In this document: positions 1-11,910 of the stretch, one piece after another
Layout: every line of letters starts with the position of its first letter
Position numbering within the stretch: the first letter of the stretch is position 1
Source: Serinus canaria
Taxonomy: Eukaryota; Chordata; Aves; Passeriformes; Fringillidae
Direction: 5' to 3'
DNA: 64,000 nt
Assembly: GCF_022539315.1 (NCBI RefSeq)
Contig: NC_066314.1
Location: forward strand, 41,291,180-41,355,179
The notes under the pieces: generated by a model
What the model was told of the DNA's origin: nothing
Databases searched by the model: none
What the model saw: the letters and a program-made list of their open reading frames with translations, nothing else
Made by a program: the position numbers and the translations under genes

Positions 1-2188
1 TTTCTGCAAAACAAGATCTTGTAAATAAACATAGAAATCCTACTCTGAATCTTGGTAAGATAGTAAAATTGATCAGGATATAAATTTTGGTAAGAGCTCT
101 TCCATGGTGGTTGTCTTAGAGTGTTTTTAACCCTGTATATAAAGTCTCTCTTTGTATATTGGTAGCTTCAGTATTTTCCACTGAAGAGGCAGAACATTCA
201 CTTGTATATGAAATATGTGGAATAGCTGGTATAGAAAAAATAATTTTTTATTGATCTAGAAAAAAAATCAGATCTCATATGCTACATATTTTCTCTTTTT
301 ATTCTTCATTGAGGATCACTCAGCCCAGGTAATTTTAGTCTTTCTTTCTATGTGAAATCAGTAAATAATTTCACTTAGCTCTTCCTTCTTCTTCCACATC
401 ACCTAGCATAGTATTTGTTTACAATTGTCATGTAGGTTTGTGGTTTATATTTTTGGTTTGGGTTTTTTTTCACTTTCCAGTAACTAATAAGGAGTGCAAA
501 CTGAGTTTCACAGAGATTAAACTCTTTGAAAGCTTAATATATGAATAGTTTTGAAGTGAGGCAGAACATAGATTTTTGTTGTAAGGATAGAGAGTTAAAC
601 TTTTCTATACTTTTTACACTGTCACAGGCCAAAAAGGATTGCTTTCTTCTTGGGAAAATAGAGGCAGTAACTGTAAACAACTAGAGAGCATCCAGGCTCA
701 GGTTTCTGATTCATTCACTTGTACACACAGCACAACATCTTAGCACAATGCAATGTAAACTCACTCTTTAAAAGGTTGAAAGCTCTTTCTCTTCTTAGTC
801 TCCCTAGTTAATGCACAAAATTATTTTATGTCTTGGTGCTTATGCAAAAACAAAAAAACAACCCTCAGAGAAGTATTATTTGAGTGTAAAGCAGATTGTG
901 CAATGGGTCTGAGTCTTGCAGTTCTTCATCTGAAGGGTGAAGTGAAAGTATTTATGTAGTGCCTTGTATTCCAACAAATGTTCTATTAAACAGGAGGAAT
1001 GTAATCACTGAGTGTACTTCATTACATGAAATGAAGGGGACAGGGACCCACAGTATGATGCAGAGAGCAACAGGTACTAAAAATCCACTCAGTGTGGGTA
1101 CTGTACCCTTCTAAAAGTACACTAAATGTTGGCAAGCTTTGAACCAGACAATCTCCATGCAGCTCTTCCAACCTACATTGTCATCCTGTAGTTGTGGTCA
1201 TGTACTGTTATTTAAGCATAGACAAATAGACATGTACCTGTCAATTCTTCTTTGGGGACTGAACTGTCCCTTTCATGGGTCTGTTACTGGCTCTGAGTTT
1301 TTTATATGTGCACATGCCTGAGAAAACAGATATTCACTTGCTTCCCTGAAAATCTTTAAGCTTTCTTAATGTGCTATTGAGAAAAAAGTTGAGACCAAAA
1401 CAATTCACATCCCCAAGAGCTCTCAGTATTTCTGCTAACAATGGAGAACTTGTCCTTTCACCCTCCCCTAAAACCCTTTCCATGAGACAGCTAGCCCTGC
1501 CTTCAGCTGAGACCAGTCTGCCAGCTATTGAAGGCTGGCATAGGCACAAGAATGTTTCATGGGCTGTGCATGTTCAGATGAAATATGTACACTCCAGTGT
1601 GTTCTGCTGCACTCCTGTATCTGTCCTGCTCAGTCAGGAGGAGATGAGCATCTTCCCAAATTATCTGTCTTGCAGCAGCAGAAGTCCATTTGGGGAGCTG
1701 TATTCCTGGAAATACAGTGAAAAATAGGGAAGTCAGAAAGGCATGTTCTGAATCAGACTGCAATACTAAGCAACAGTCTCATTAATGTTGCTCTCTGCCA
1801 AACACTATTTCACTTGCCTTCAGAACTGTCTGCATTAATGACTACTTCCACTTGCTAGTTATTTACATAAAGTATTGTTCTCATGTCACTGCTAGCAGCC
1901 ACAAGCTGCTCCTTGCTAGGTGAGATGAAAAGGCTAGATAGACCAAGCTGCAAATGAATTCAGAGAAAGCTGGGTTTAATGTGTTTCTAAGAAGGATGGA
2001 ATATGCCTCCCATCATGTCCCCGGCATGCACAAGGTCAAATACATCACCACCAGGAATGCCCTTACAAGAGACCCTCACCAATGGGTGAAGGGGATGAGC
2101 AAAGGTAGTCTGTGCTTCCCTGGATTTCATCTTAACGTGTTTACTTGATTCTCAGCCTTTCCTGGCAAAAATGGGTGAATCTTTGGGG

Positions 2189-2191
<3 letters not shown>

Positions 2192-2220
<29 letters not shown>
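2192..2220. repeat. A(29) homopolymer
   Basis: Twenty-nine consecutive A on the plus strand in intergenic sequence. No clear retroposed copy was recognised upstream of it. Confidence 0.97.
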
Positions 2221-2222
<2 letters not shown>

Positions 2223-4107
2223 TAATAGCAAGATTCTTGAGGAGAAGACATAGGAAAGAAGAAGTTGCAGACATGCTCAGTGTCTGTAGCAGGTGTCACT
2301 TTTCCATAGTCTCTGGTGGACAAGCAAGGTCCCTGAGCCTCATGACCAGCAGTGAAGGTCTTCACACAGCTAGAGAGGTCACCAGGCTGTCTGCCAAATC
2401 TGGTGTTTGCCACACTGCTCCCACCCATGCTTTGAATCAGCTTCAGGTTCCTGCTGGTGGATAAGCAAATACAAATCAGTCTGAAACATTAAACCCCTCC
2501 CCTGAACTTAAGTTTCTTCCCAGAGAAAAGGAGACCATTCAAATGCATTCATACAAATTCATACAGATACACTTTGGTGTGATTTAAATTCTGCTCAAAA
2601 GGAGCTTCCTTTGTGCTTTTGGCCTGTGGCACAGAATTGGCTGCAGATCCAGAGGTTTTATCTGAAAAGCAAACCTTGTCATATGTATGTCCATTGATAA
2701 TGCAAGCCAGTTACAGACAATTCTAATATACTTTGAGTAAGTTAGAACTCCAAAGGGTGCTCTAGTGATGCTGCAACTTGATAGTGAATGACTCTTCATC
2801 TAAGCAAGAGAAAAACTGAACGTAAAGCCCATGTCCAAAAGGTTTTACTGCAGTTTGCTGCTGAAATGTCAGAGCCAGCTGTTCTCATTCCAATGTGACT
2901 CAGAGAGCTCTTCATTGTTTTGATTAATCTGCCCAAAAACTGATAAAAGCTGATGACTTAGGATGGCTGTAAAGATTGAAGTCTAGAAGTTCAGAGCATT
3001 TTGACTTAATTGAACAGGTATTTGGAGACATTATTACAGTATAACTTATATGATGTGCACTTTCTGAAGGCAGTGAAAAAAATATACCAATATTTTGAGA
3101 AATTACTGTAATAATCACATGTATTATTATCTCTTGGTTGAATAATTGTTTCCTGGGCTAGTGTGTGTTTTCCAGCTTTGTACAACCCATTGATCTAAAG
3201 GATTTTGATACTTTTCCATTTTTGGCATTTTCATTGCACCAGAAATGTGCTTGCAATGGTGACTTAGCTGCAAAAATAAAGCACAGTTCAAGCTGCAAAA
3301 TCAAAACACAGTTTAAATTAAAGCAAAAACACCCAGAAACTTTTTAACCCAATTTAATATACTTTAGGTGTATAGAAGGCTTCTGGAGAGAGAAAGGTAA
3401 TAGTCTGTTCTACATGCTTTAGGAAAGCAAGTAACACTATGCAGCAAGGGAGCAATAATTGAGACAATAAAGGACATTATTTAAAGAATATATAAAGATT
3501 GCTGTTATTTGAGTAGACCCACACAGATGATGAGCTCTTTAGCACTGGCAAGTAATAATCCCTTATTTCAGAACTGATGAAGATAACACTGACTCTGTAC
3601 TGGAGAAAGGATGGATTATTCTTCTAGCCTGTTTTCCTAAAGTACTAAAGGAGGAAACTGAGCAGTTTTAAAGCTTTACAATATAGTAGGAACTTTTGAT
3701 GGAACATTTCATTTTATATTTCTAGACATGTGGGAGAGGAGAACTTAGAGATAGTTATAAATAGGGGGAAGAAAAGAAGGTGTTATGTCAAAACCTGAAA
3801 CATCTGTCTTTTATTACTTTGAGGCTTATTAATATTTGTATCTTTGTTATTCTACCTACTTAATATAATGAGGTTTATCTAGACCCACCTTACCAGAGTT
3901 AGAGCCACATAATATTAAATGTCTTCTAAAAAAAAGATTTTTTTTAACTGAAAATGATTTAATATTTATTAACACTTTCACCTGATGAAATGTTCTAGTT
4001 TTTCATTCCTAGAGGTAGGCAGACAAGGTCAAACAAGATTTGAAGACACACACAACCAGAGTGGGTTAGATTTAAGAGGAAAAGATTTCAAACTATTGTG
4101 TAAAGGG

Positions 4108-4123
4108 AAAAAAAAAAAAAAAA
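4108..4123. repeat. A(16) homopolymer
   Basis: Run of A on the plus strand, intergenic. Confidence 0.95.
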
Positions 4124-6406
4124 CAACAGAAAAAGAAAAGTATGCTGGTCCTTGGAATAAACAATGCAGATACTATGCTTGGCTTAATTCTAAATGTAAC
4201 ATTTTTGGAGACAGTAATCAATTTCGGACATGGTTAAGTAAATATTCCCAGTAGATGGATAAAATGTAATTGGTGTTATTTTCTATGGTGAAAACCGAGT
4301 CTTTGTCCTCAAGGTTACTGCAGAAAGCAAAATCTGCGCATCAGTGCTTGCTGCAAACAACCCAAGTGACTCAAAAGCTTTTCTTGAACCCAGAGATGTA
4401 ATGCTTTAGAAAAAGCACTTAAAAATTGATTTCCATTCCATATCTCTTTCCAGCTGCAAAAGCCAGGAGGTTTGGTTATTTTTGCCCCACCGGTGCTCTG
4501 AAGTCCTGGCTGTCATTGAGAAACTGTCTGGAAAGCGTGCTTCACTTTCCAGCAAAAGTGGGCTTCAACTAACAGGAAACTAGGCAAGAAGGGAGAGTTT
4601 AATTTTCTTGATAATTTTAAATCTAGTTTCTAGGAAATTATTTCAAAACTGGAGCTCATCCTCTGACGTTTCTTAAGATCTTGTAGTATGACCAAGTATC
4701 AGCTTGTGTGTTGCTACACTCAGTTTGTTCTCAGGATGGCTGATTTGCCAGCCAGCTCTGTCAGCATGTTTGTGGGATTATTTTTAGTAGCAGACTGCAG
4801 ACAGATTGTGGTGTGATTCCTTCACATTTTCAGGTGTCCATTATCAGTCCTTTGCTGGATGTTGCCTCTCCCTCCAGAACTGCTGGAATGTATGATGAGA
4901 GAAATCCTCAACCCTTGTAAGTGCTCTATCACCTACTTCAGCTTCATTCATTAAATAGCAGCAGTTTTTAAAGTGTTTCAAGTTTTCCTGGTCAATTTGG
5001 TATGGAAACAGTGAGAAAGGCTTACCTGAGCTGTTCTGCCAGCTTTGCTCTGAGAGCAGTAACCTCAGGCAGAGGAGCTGTGATAAATGGTGGGAAACTG
5101 AAACATACAACAACTAGAGACTTCTCTGCAGATAAGTTTTCACTAGAACTGTAGCTTTGGTTGATTTCCAAAGTGCTTAGATCCAAAACATGTTGAAACA
5201 GAAAGAATCTTGTAATGAGACTGGAAACAATTCATAAAGAAATAGTTGCAGTGGAGTTCAGTTCATAAATGTGTTTGGTGGCTGTGAAGGCAAGTTGCTG
5301 ACCTTACTGGTAGAGCAGAGAAGTATTTAAGGTCATAAAAATGGTTGTCAACAGAAAAGATATCTTGCAGTCTTCAAAGAAAAAAACACTTGTGTTCCTT
5401 TGCTGCTTCCTCCTCAAACAGATTTTTACATTTCCACGAAAAGTAGCATCTTATCAAGTAGATGGCATGTTCTGATATTCCAAAGGCTTTATTTAATTGC
5501 CAGAGTCAAATAATGCTTGCCTCTGCGTCCTGCAGTTGAACTTTGCCCTTACTAGAGCACTGTTATCACTTTATAGAAGTAAACAGAAAAGTTTGAAGTG
5601 GAAATTATATATTTTTTTACATAATGACAGTTAATACTTTTCCGCATAGTAAAATTGCTCTCTTATCGCTTTCAATTCAGATTAAATGGTTATTTGCAAT
5701 GTAAAATGTCCATTACAGGTTGGCAGATTGAATTCAGGAATCCCTGTGTGAAATTCCATGGTTTATATGCAAGTGTTTCATATAACTAACTGGTAAACAT
5801 GAATTAATAATTATCTCCTTTTATGCTTATTCTGCCCTTCAAAGAAGTCAGAGAATTCCAGAACCTGGAAGTAATTTTGTCTGAAAAATAAATGACATTC
5901 ACACCTCCAAAACTTGACTGCTTGAGTGCATAGCTTCTGTATATGACTTGTTGGATGCTGTTTTTTTAAGTTTTTGGGTTGCTTTCTGTCACTATTTACA
6001 GAGCTGGACAGACTTAGCAGAATTTAAAACATTACCAGTTTTGAAAGGGCTACTGAAATTTTTTTTGCTAATGTACAGTTTCTCAAAGATATTTCATTTT
6101 CATAATGTAGAAAAGTCAAAGTTTATTTTTAAGCCATTGTTATGATATTTAAATATATTTACAAAACCATCAGGGGGAATTTGACAATAATCTTGGACTG
6201 TGTTCACTCATACTGGCTTCTTGCATTATTGCTTATCTTTACATTTTCTTTAGAAATGGTGCTTTTATTTTGCTGCTTTCATTTTTAATACTGGGCACGA
6301 GGTACCTGCTCCCCATCCCATCCCAGCCCCATCATTGCACACAAGGAGAATATATTGCTCCTATTACTCAATAGCCAAATCCTTAAAGCATTTGTTTGTG
6401 AAAGAG

Positions 6407-6468
6407 GGAAAATGAAATAAAGGGCTTCTCAGTCACTTTAGGAAAATGAAATAAAGGGCTTCTCAGTC
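6407..6468. repeat. 28-bp tandem duplication, period 34
   Basis: Two identical 28-bp copies (beginning ggaaaatgaaataaagggct) at 6407-6434 and 6441-6468, separated by 6 bases. Confidence 0.95.
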
Positions 6469-9400
6469 TCTTACCTGCTCACCAAGCTGGGTACATGGCC
6501 ATGCTTCTCTCTACCTTTGAATCTTGTTGCTGTGCAAAATATTCTCCTGAGATTAGAGCAGATGGAAGCCAAAGCCTGGCACTGCATGGCTTCCCACAGC
6601 CTGTGGAGCAGCCCTGCTGCTGTGGCGTCAGGAGGCAGTGGACAGTGTTTGCCTCCAAGAACATATGCCTTTGTGCCTGACTGGTCAGAATATGCAAGCC
6701 TGGCCTGGATGGTCATAAGAAGGTGCAGAAGGTGTTAGAATGGGTCTTTGGTCTGGAAATATCTGCTGCTCCTCAGCCTTGGTCAACACAGCAAGGTTAG
6801 GTAATGGACATGGAGTTTGGGGTGGGAGGAGCACAGAGCTTGAGTTGACCCTTATTTGGAGAGTCAAGGGTCACAGGAGCTGGTGGGGATGCAGCAAGAT
6901 GAAACCTGGGAAAATGGCTGCAGGCTATAGCCAGTCTGAGTAACACCAACACGAGGGTCACCAGAAGGAGAGGTCAGACTTCAGTCAGTCTCTTCAGGAA
7001 GTTTTATCATCAGGAACCCTATGAGAGAGGACTGCACAAAGAAGCATCTGATTAAATTGACTAGCTCTTGCTATCTTAAAATCTGATGGGCAAATATTTT
7101 TAGAGGAAAACAGCATTGACTTATTTACTCAGCATAAATTGTTTGTTCCTCTGAGGAAAACTGTGGGAATTTTTGTGCTCGCAGCTGGCACGCAGACTGC
7201 TGTGCAGTGCAGTTTGCAGTCAGACTAGCAGCCCCCCTGTTACAGCTGACCCCAGAAGTCTAATCTTTTGCTAAACATTTTGAAGTGTTTTCTTCCTAAT
7301 ACTAACCCAATTGTTTACTGTCTACATAAAAACTGCTAATGGTAGGGCTGCTAACTGCAACCAGGATACATGATGCTTTAATTGCAGAGTATGACTCAAC
7401 AGGAGAGCACTGGAAGTCAGGGTGGGGGCTGAAGGAGGGACTGGATAATAACAGGACACAAAGGTGTGTGTATATGCAAGAGAGAAAACCTGGGGCTTTG
7501 CCGAGTTTCCAGTTATAGTCCATAGTTGAAATACAGAAGACCAGTTATGCAACCCCGAGCCAGATTTTTGGCTCTCAATGAAATAACGTTGGTGGCCTAT
7601 ATGGAAATATAGATGGATTCATTATCTGAACCCCCAGGGAACACGGTAGGTGTGTGTGGTTCTGGCACAGACAGTCATGGAGCAGGAAGGGCGATGGTGC
7701 TGAGCTGCCAAAGGCTGGGGAGCACAACACAGCGTGGGATGCCCACTGAACCTTTTGATCCGTGCATGGAACTTGGCAATCCTGAGGCTCGCTCTCGCCA
7801 AGGGTTGGATTTGTGAAGAGATTCTGTGATATGCAGCCATTCCTTCAGGGTATATGATTGAAGTTTGTGGCAGTTACCTGATTTGCTAAAAAACTTTGCC
7901 GCATGGAAGCACCACCTCCTCCTCCACCTCACCAGCACCCCTCATCCCACACACGTGCACACTACATTGCAGGTACATTAGGATGCCCACTTGAACTTTG
8001 CTATGTAGCACTGATTGTAGCACAAATTCCTATTTGAAATGCAGTCAGTACCCAATTATAGCGCTTAATGGCATTCTTCATTCCCACAACTGTTTGTTTG
8101 ATCCAAAGGTTGGAAGATTTAAAATATCATCAAGAAAACACAGTGCTTACTGACTGAAGCAGTTGGATTCTGCTGGAACAATATGAAACAAGACTTAACA
8201 ACAAATTGCCAAGTGGTACCACCGTGTCAATGAGATACTTTCTTCTCAACTTCTGCCAAAGGAGTAATTGCTTCTAAAAACTCATTGCTTTATTCTTGGG
8301 GATGATATTTAAAAGATTTAGATGCTATGCCTCTGCCTTCACTGATGCTATTAATTGGTTTTGAGACACATCCCCATTTTTGTCATTTCTAAAGGTGAAG
8401 GCTGTTCTGTGTTTTGTTAATGATGACAGCACTGCTGAGAAGAACGAAGGTCTAAAATATTTGACTTTAAGAACATGACAGATTAAATAACCTGGGGGGT
8501 CCTAATAATCATCACTCACAATGTAGGAGATGACAAGGGGAAATTTCTAAGATGACATTTTGTCACTTGTGGTAGTCACTTAAAATGACAAAAGCTATAC
8601 ATTCTGCTCTGCAGCTTCTTTACTCTAATTGGGCCAATTTTGCTATCATGCTATTATCCTGCAGAGCAGAACTGGTGACAAACAAAGAGGCTTTTGTGAT
8701 CTCAGCTGAATATTCTTCCATGAGCTCAAGAAAATATCTTGCCAAAAGAGAATGAAAATTGTCCCCGCATTTTGTGACTGGCCAGAAGCCTAAGGCTCAT
8801 GTCTGTCTGGAAAAAGTCTCATCTGTATTTTAGCTCCTGCTTGCTTATGGTGGAATTTTGCAGAAGGGACCACAAGTCAGAGGAACTATAATTGCATTTG
8901 GGATTTTTCCTGTTACGTGAAATAACTTACCTTGGGATATGGCATGGGAAAAAGAGGGCTAAACTTCTCTTCTGCACTCCGCAATTTTGGCAGTCTGCTT
9001 CAATTTAACCATATTTTCCACTATGCACCATCACATAATAATTCCTTTTAAGTATGTAATGACATAAAAGTTGATTGTGTTAGCACATGCTTCTTCGTAG
9101 CTATTGGGAAACTTAATCCATTTTAAAAATGTTTGAACTTTGGGAGAAAAATTGTCATAAACAGTTACATGAAGAGTAGTAAGGAAGTGGTTCTATAAGC
9201 TGTTAATGTAGTGCGAAATCCTGAAACAACCCATCTTGTTAAGATGAAAACATATTATTTATTATCATTCAGAAGCTTTGGGCAAAAATATGTTTAGTAA
9301 CACACATTTGTTAACATGGAATAAAATTACACTGGAGTGTAGCATGGAGTGTATGTAGAGTGGGCATATATCCAGCTCATCTAAAATACAGTCATTTCAT

Positions 9401-9814
9401 GGAAGTGTTAAGCTGTTAAAACATATTGCTCTCAAGAAACAGTTGTTTATTATAATAAGCATTGTTTTTCTGCATGACAGAAGTAGGAAAATGTCATTAT
9501 TAATGCTGTCCATGATTTGGACAAAGATAGCCTTTGTTTCCATCTACTGAACGAGATATTTATATTCGTTGTTTTGGAGAAACTAAAATTGGAAAACTGA
9601 AGGTAAATATTTCTCTCAATTCTTTTAGCACATTTAAATCTGCAGGGTTCAGATTAAGCAGCGATGGTGGTGTGCAGTTAGTCAGCATTATGTAAGGCAC
9701 CAAACATTGTAAAACAGACTACCAGAAATATTATGGTGGTGTCACTTTGGCTGAAGAGCTGCACATTTTCCCAGACCTTCCCTCTTGCCCTTTACTCCAT
9801 CTGCATGTGCTACA

Positions 9815-10610
9815 ATTCATAGAATCATACATTAATTTGGCTTGGAGAAGTCCTTTAAAGACAATCTAGAACAGCCCCCCTGAAATGAGCAGTGGCACCT
9901 TGAACAAGATCAGTTTCCTCTGAGCTCTATTCACCCTGACTATCAATGTTTCCAGGGAACCTCTCTGGACAACCTGTTCCAGTATTTCACCTTTCTTACT
10001 GTAGAAAATTCCTTCTTTATATCTCATCTGAATCTGTCCTCTTTTGGTTTAAAACCATTGCCCTTTGTCCTATTGCAACAGTTCCTACTAAAAAGTCACC
10101 ATCTTTCTTGTCAGCCCCCTCTAAGTATTTGAAGGCCACCATAAGGTCTCCCCAGAGCCTTCTCTTCTCCAAGCTAAATAGCCCCAACTCTCTCACCCTT
10201 TCTTCACAGGAACATATTTCATCTCCCTAACCACTTTTGTGTCCTTCTTCTGGACCCTCTCCAACAGGTCCATTCCTCTTGTGTGCTGGGGCCCCAGAGC
10301 TGGATGCAATACTTCAGGTGGAGTGTCACCAGAATGGAGTGGAGCAGAGGGCCAGAGTCACTTCCTTCAACCTGCTGGCCATGCTTCCCATTTATAGAGC
10401 TTGAGATACATTTGAGACCACTCAGCTTGGTGCTGTCTGTAAACGTGGTGAGGGAGCACTTGATCTGTGGCATTGGTGAAGACATTAAACACTACCCTTC
10501 CCAATACAGACCTTTCACCACCAATCTGTATCTGGGCATTGAACCAGATTATGAGTTACCAGCTCCTGACTTCAGCAAGAGTTGTTTTGTTAGCTAAGAA
10601 CGCTCACATC
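9815..10610 (-). mobile_element. CR1 LINE fragment, 5'-truncated
   Basis: The plus strand reads the reverse complement of a CR1 3' end. It starts at the catagaatcata terminal repeat and continues through recognisable blocks such as cagagccttctcttctccaa, tctggaccctctccaacagg and ctggggccccagagctggat. An internal deletion near 10,390-10,415 brings together parts that are well separated in full CR1 sequences. Beyond it the match resumes (the block around 10,420-10,555 with 'ctgtctgtaaacgtggtgag'). Open frames inside it are remnants on the wrong strand. Confidence 0.9.
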
Positions 10611-11884
10611 TCATTTCTAGGTACCCTACTATTACTTCTGCCTTCCTGAAATTCCAGGTCAAAGTGGAGTTTTTGTGGCATTAATGCAGCTTGCTCATGA
10701 AGTACACTCGTTTCCAACTCTGCAGCTACATGGTGCTCATGGTGCCTTAGCTGAATCGAGTGCCATCCTACTGCTGACCCACCTGAGACACCAGTGCTGC
10801 TCCACAGGGCATTGTGGTATTCACATTCTCTGAACAGAGAGAGACATAACTCTCTCTTCCAGGATTTTTCCTGGGGCAGGCAGTGAGAACCTCAGAGAAG
10901 AAGAGAAAACAATTCTTATCTCTATTCACCGCTCCTGTTTTTTTGCACCTGTGGAATGTGTTATGGAGATTGTTTACCCAAAGTGATTTGGTTATTGGAT
11001 ATGGGTGAAAGTTGTTTTTGAGTGATTTGCCAATCACTCAAAGCTGTGTTTGACTGTCTGGAGACAGTCATGGGTTTTTCTTTAGCATGTAATTTAGTAC
11101 AGTATAGTATCTCTTTAGTATAGTTATAATACAGTATATAGTATAGCTTAATAAAGCAATTGTTCAGCCTTCTGAATCATGGAGTCAGAGCACATTATTC
11201 CCTGGCTGGGGGCACCTTCTGCAATAAGGCATGACTCCTGCTACACCATCAGTGAGGGCTGTTTCATGGCCTTCTTCAAGCCATCAACTGCACTTCTGCC
11301 TGTGCCCAGATCAGCAGCCACAGCTTTCATTCATATCCGTGCCCCAGATTCTGGCATCTCCGAATTCTGTTCCCTTGTGTCCCAGTCTGATAACCCTGCT
11401 CTACTCTTCCTCATCAGTCCTGTCTCTATTCCTATTTGCAAATCACTCTGTATTTGCCTACTGCAACATCCCTTCTGTCTTCCAAGGCTCATTAATGCTC
11501 TCTGAAAGTCTCAGCAGGTTTACCTCTTCGTCTTTAGCTGACATCTTTCCATTCTCTCTCAGGAAGGGAGAGGTGCCAGAGCTCCCTGAGCAGCTCGTTT
11601 TCTCCTCCCAAACTCATCCCATCCCAGACTTCTTACATAAAAGCCACAGTAAACTGCTGAAAACTTAAAGGAAGGTTGCCATCCTTACCAGGATAAGCTC
11701 TGGTTTCTACTGAAAGATCCTGGTAAATTCCACTCACTGCAAAAGAAGTGCATTATCATGAAATGTCTGCATCAAGTGAAGGAGTTCGCATCAAGTAGCA
11801 TATGTTCTGAGAGAGAATTCTTTCAGATTATGACAGAACATAAAAATGTCTTAAGTGGGACTAACACAAAGCAATATACTAATC
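10611..11884. other. Intergenic sequence between CR1 copy and KITLG 3' end
   Basis: Nothing is recognised here. The longest open frame of the area, 145 codons on the plus strand at 11231-11668, is rich in Ser, Pro and Leu, low in complexity and without a family signature, and is left out as a likely chance frame. Confidence 0.55.
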
Positions 11885-11904
11885 ATTTGACAGTGCATAA
11901 TATC

Positions 11905-11910
11905 TTTATT
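11905..11910 (-). terminator. KITLG: Candidate KITLG distal poly(A) signal (AATAAA)
   Basis: AATAAA on the minus strand lies at the far end of a long uninterrupted 3'UTR-like stretch, about 4 kb from the exon 10 acceptor. Cleavage would fall roughly 15-25 bases further, near 11,885. Several earlier hexamers exist, so which one is used cannot be settled from sequence alone. Confidence 0.55.

Larger units (their letters stand above)
1..9814. other. Intergenic sequence downstream of KITLG
   Basis: No exon, RNA gene or known repeat family copy is recognised in this stretch. Open frames are short and lack recognisable motifs. It contains A runs at 2192-2220 and 4108-4123, a 28-bp tandem duplication at 6407-6468 and a pyrimidine-rich patch near 7900-7950. 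The segment 6,480-7,850 is richer in G+C than the rest, with overlapping open frames on both strands, and is unassigned. Confidence 0.6.

Noticed and set aside
2171..2220. Poly(A) run as the tail of a processed pseudogene
   Set aside because: No exon-like or gene-derived sequence is recognised upstream and no target duplication was found; birds also rarely form processed pseudogenes.
10283..10597. 104-codon open frame on the plus strand
   Set aside because: It lies inside a CR1 copy, antisense to the element's coding strand.
11231..11668. 145-codon open frame on the plus strand
   Set aside because: It is low-complexity Ser/Pro/Leu-rich sequence with no domain and no splice context, overlapped by another frame on the same strand; likely chance.
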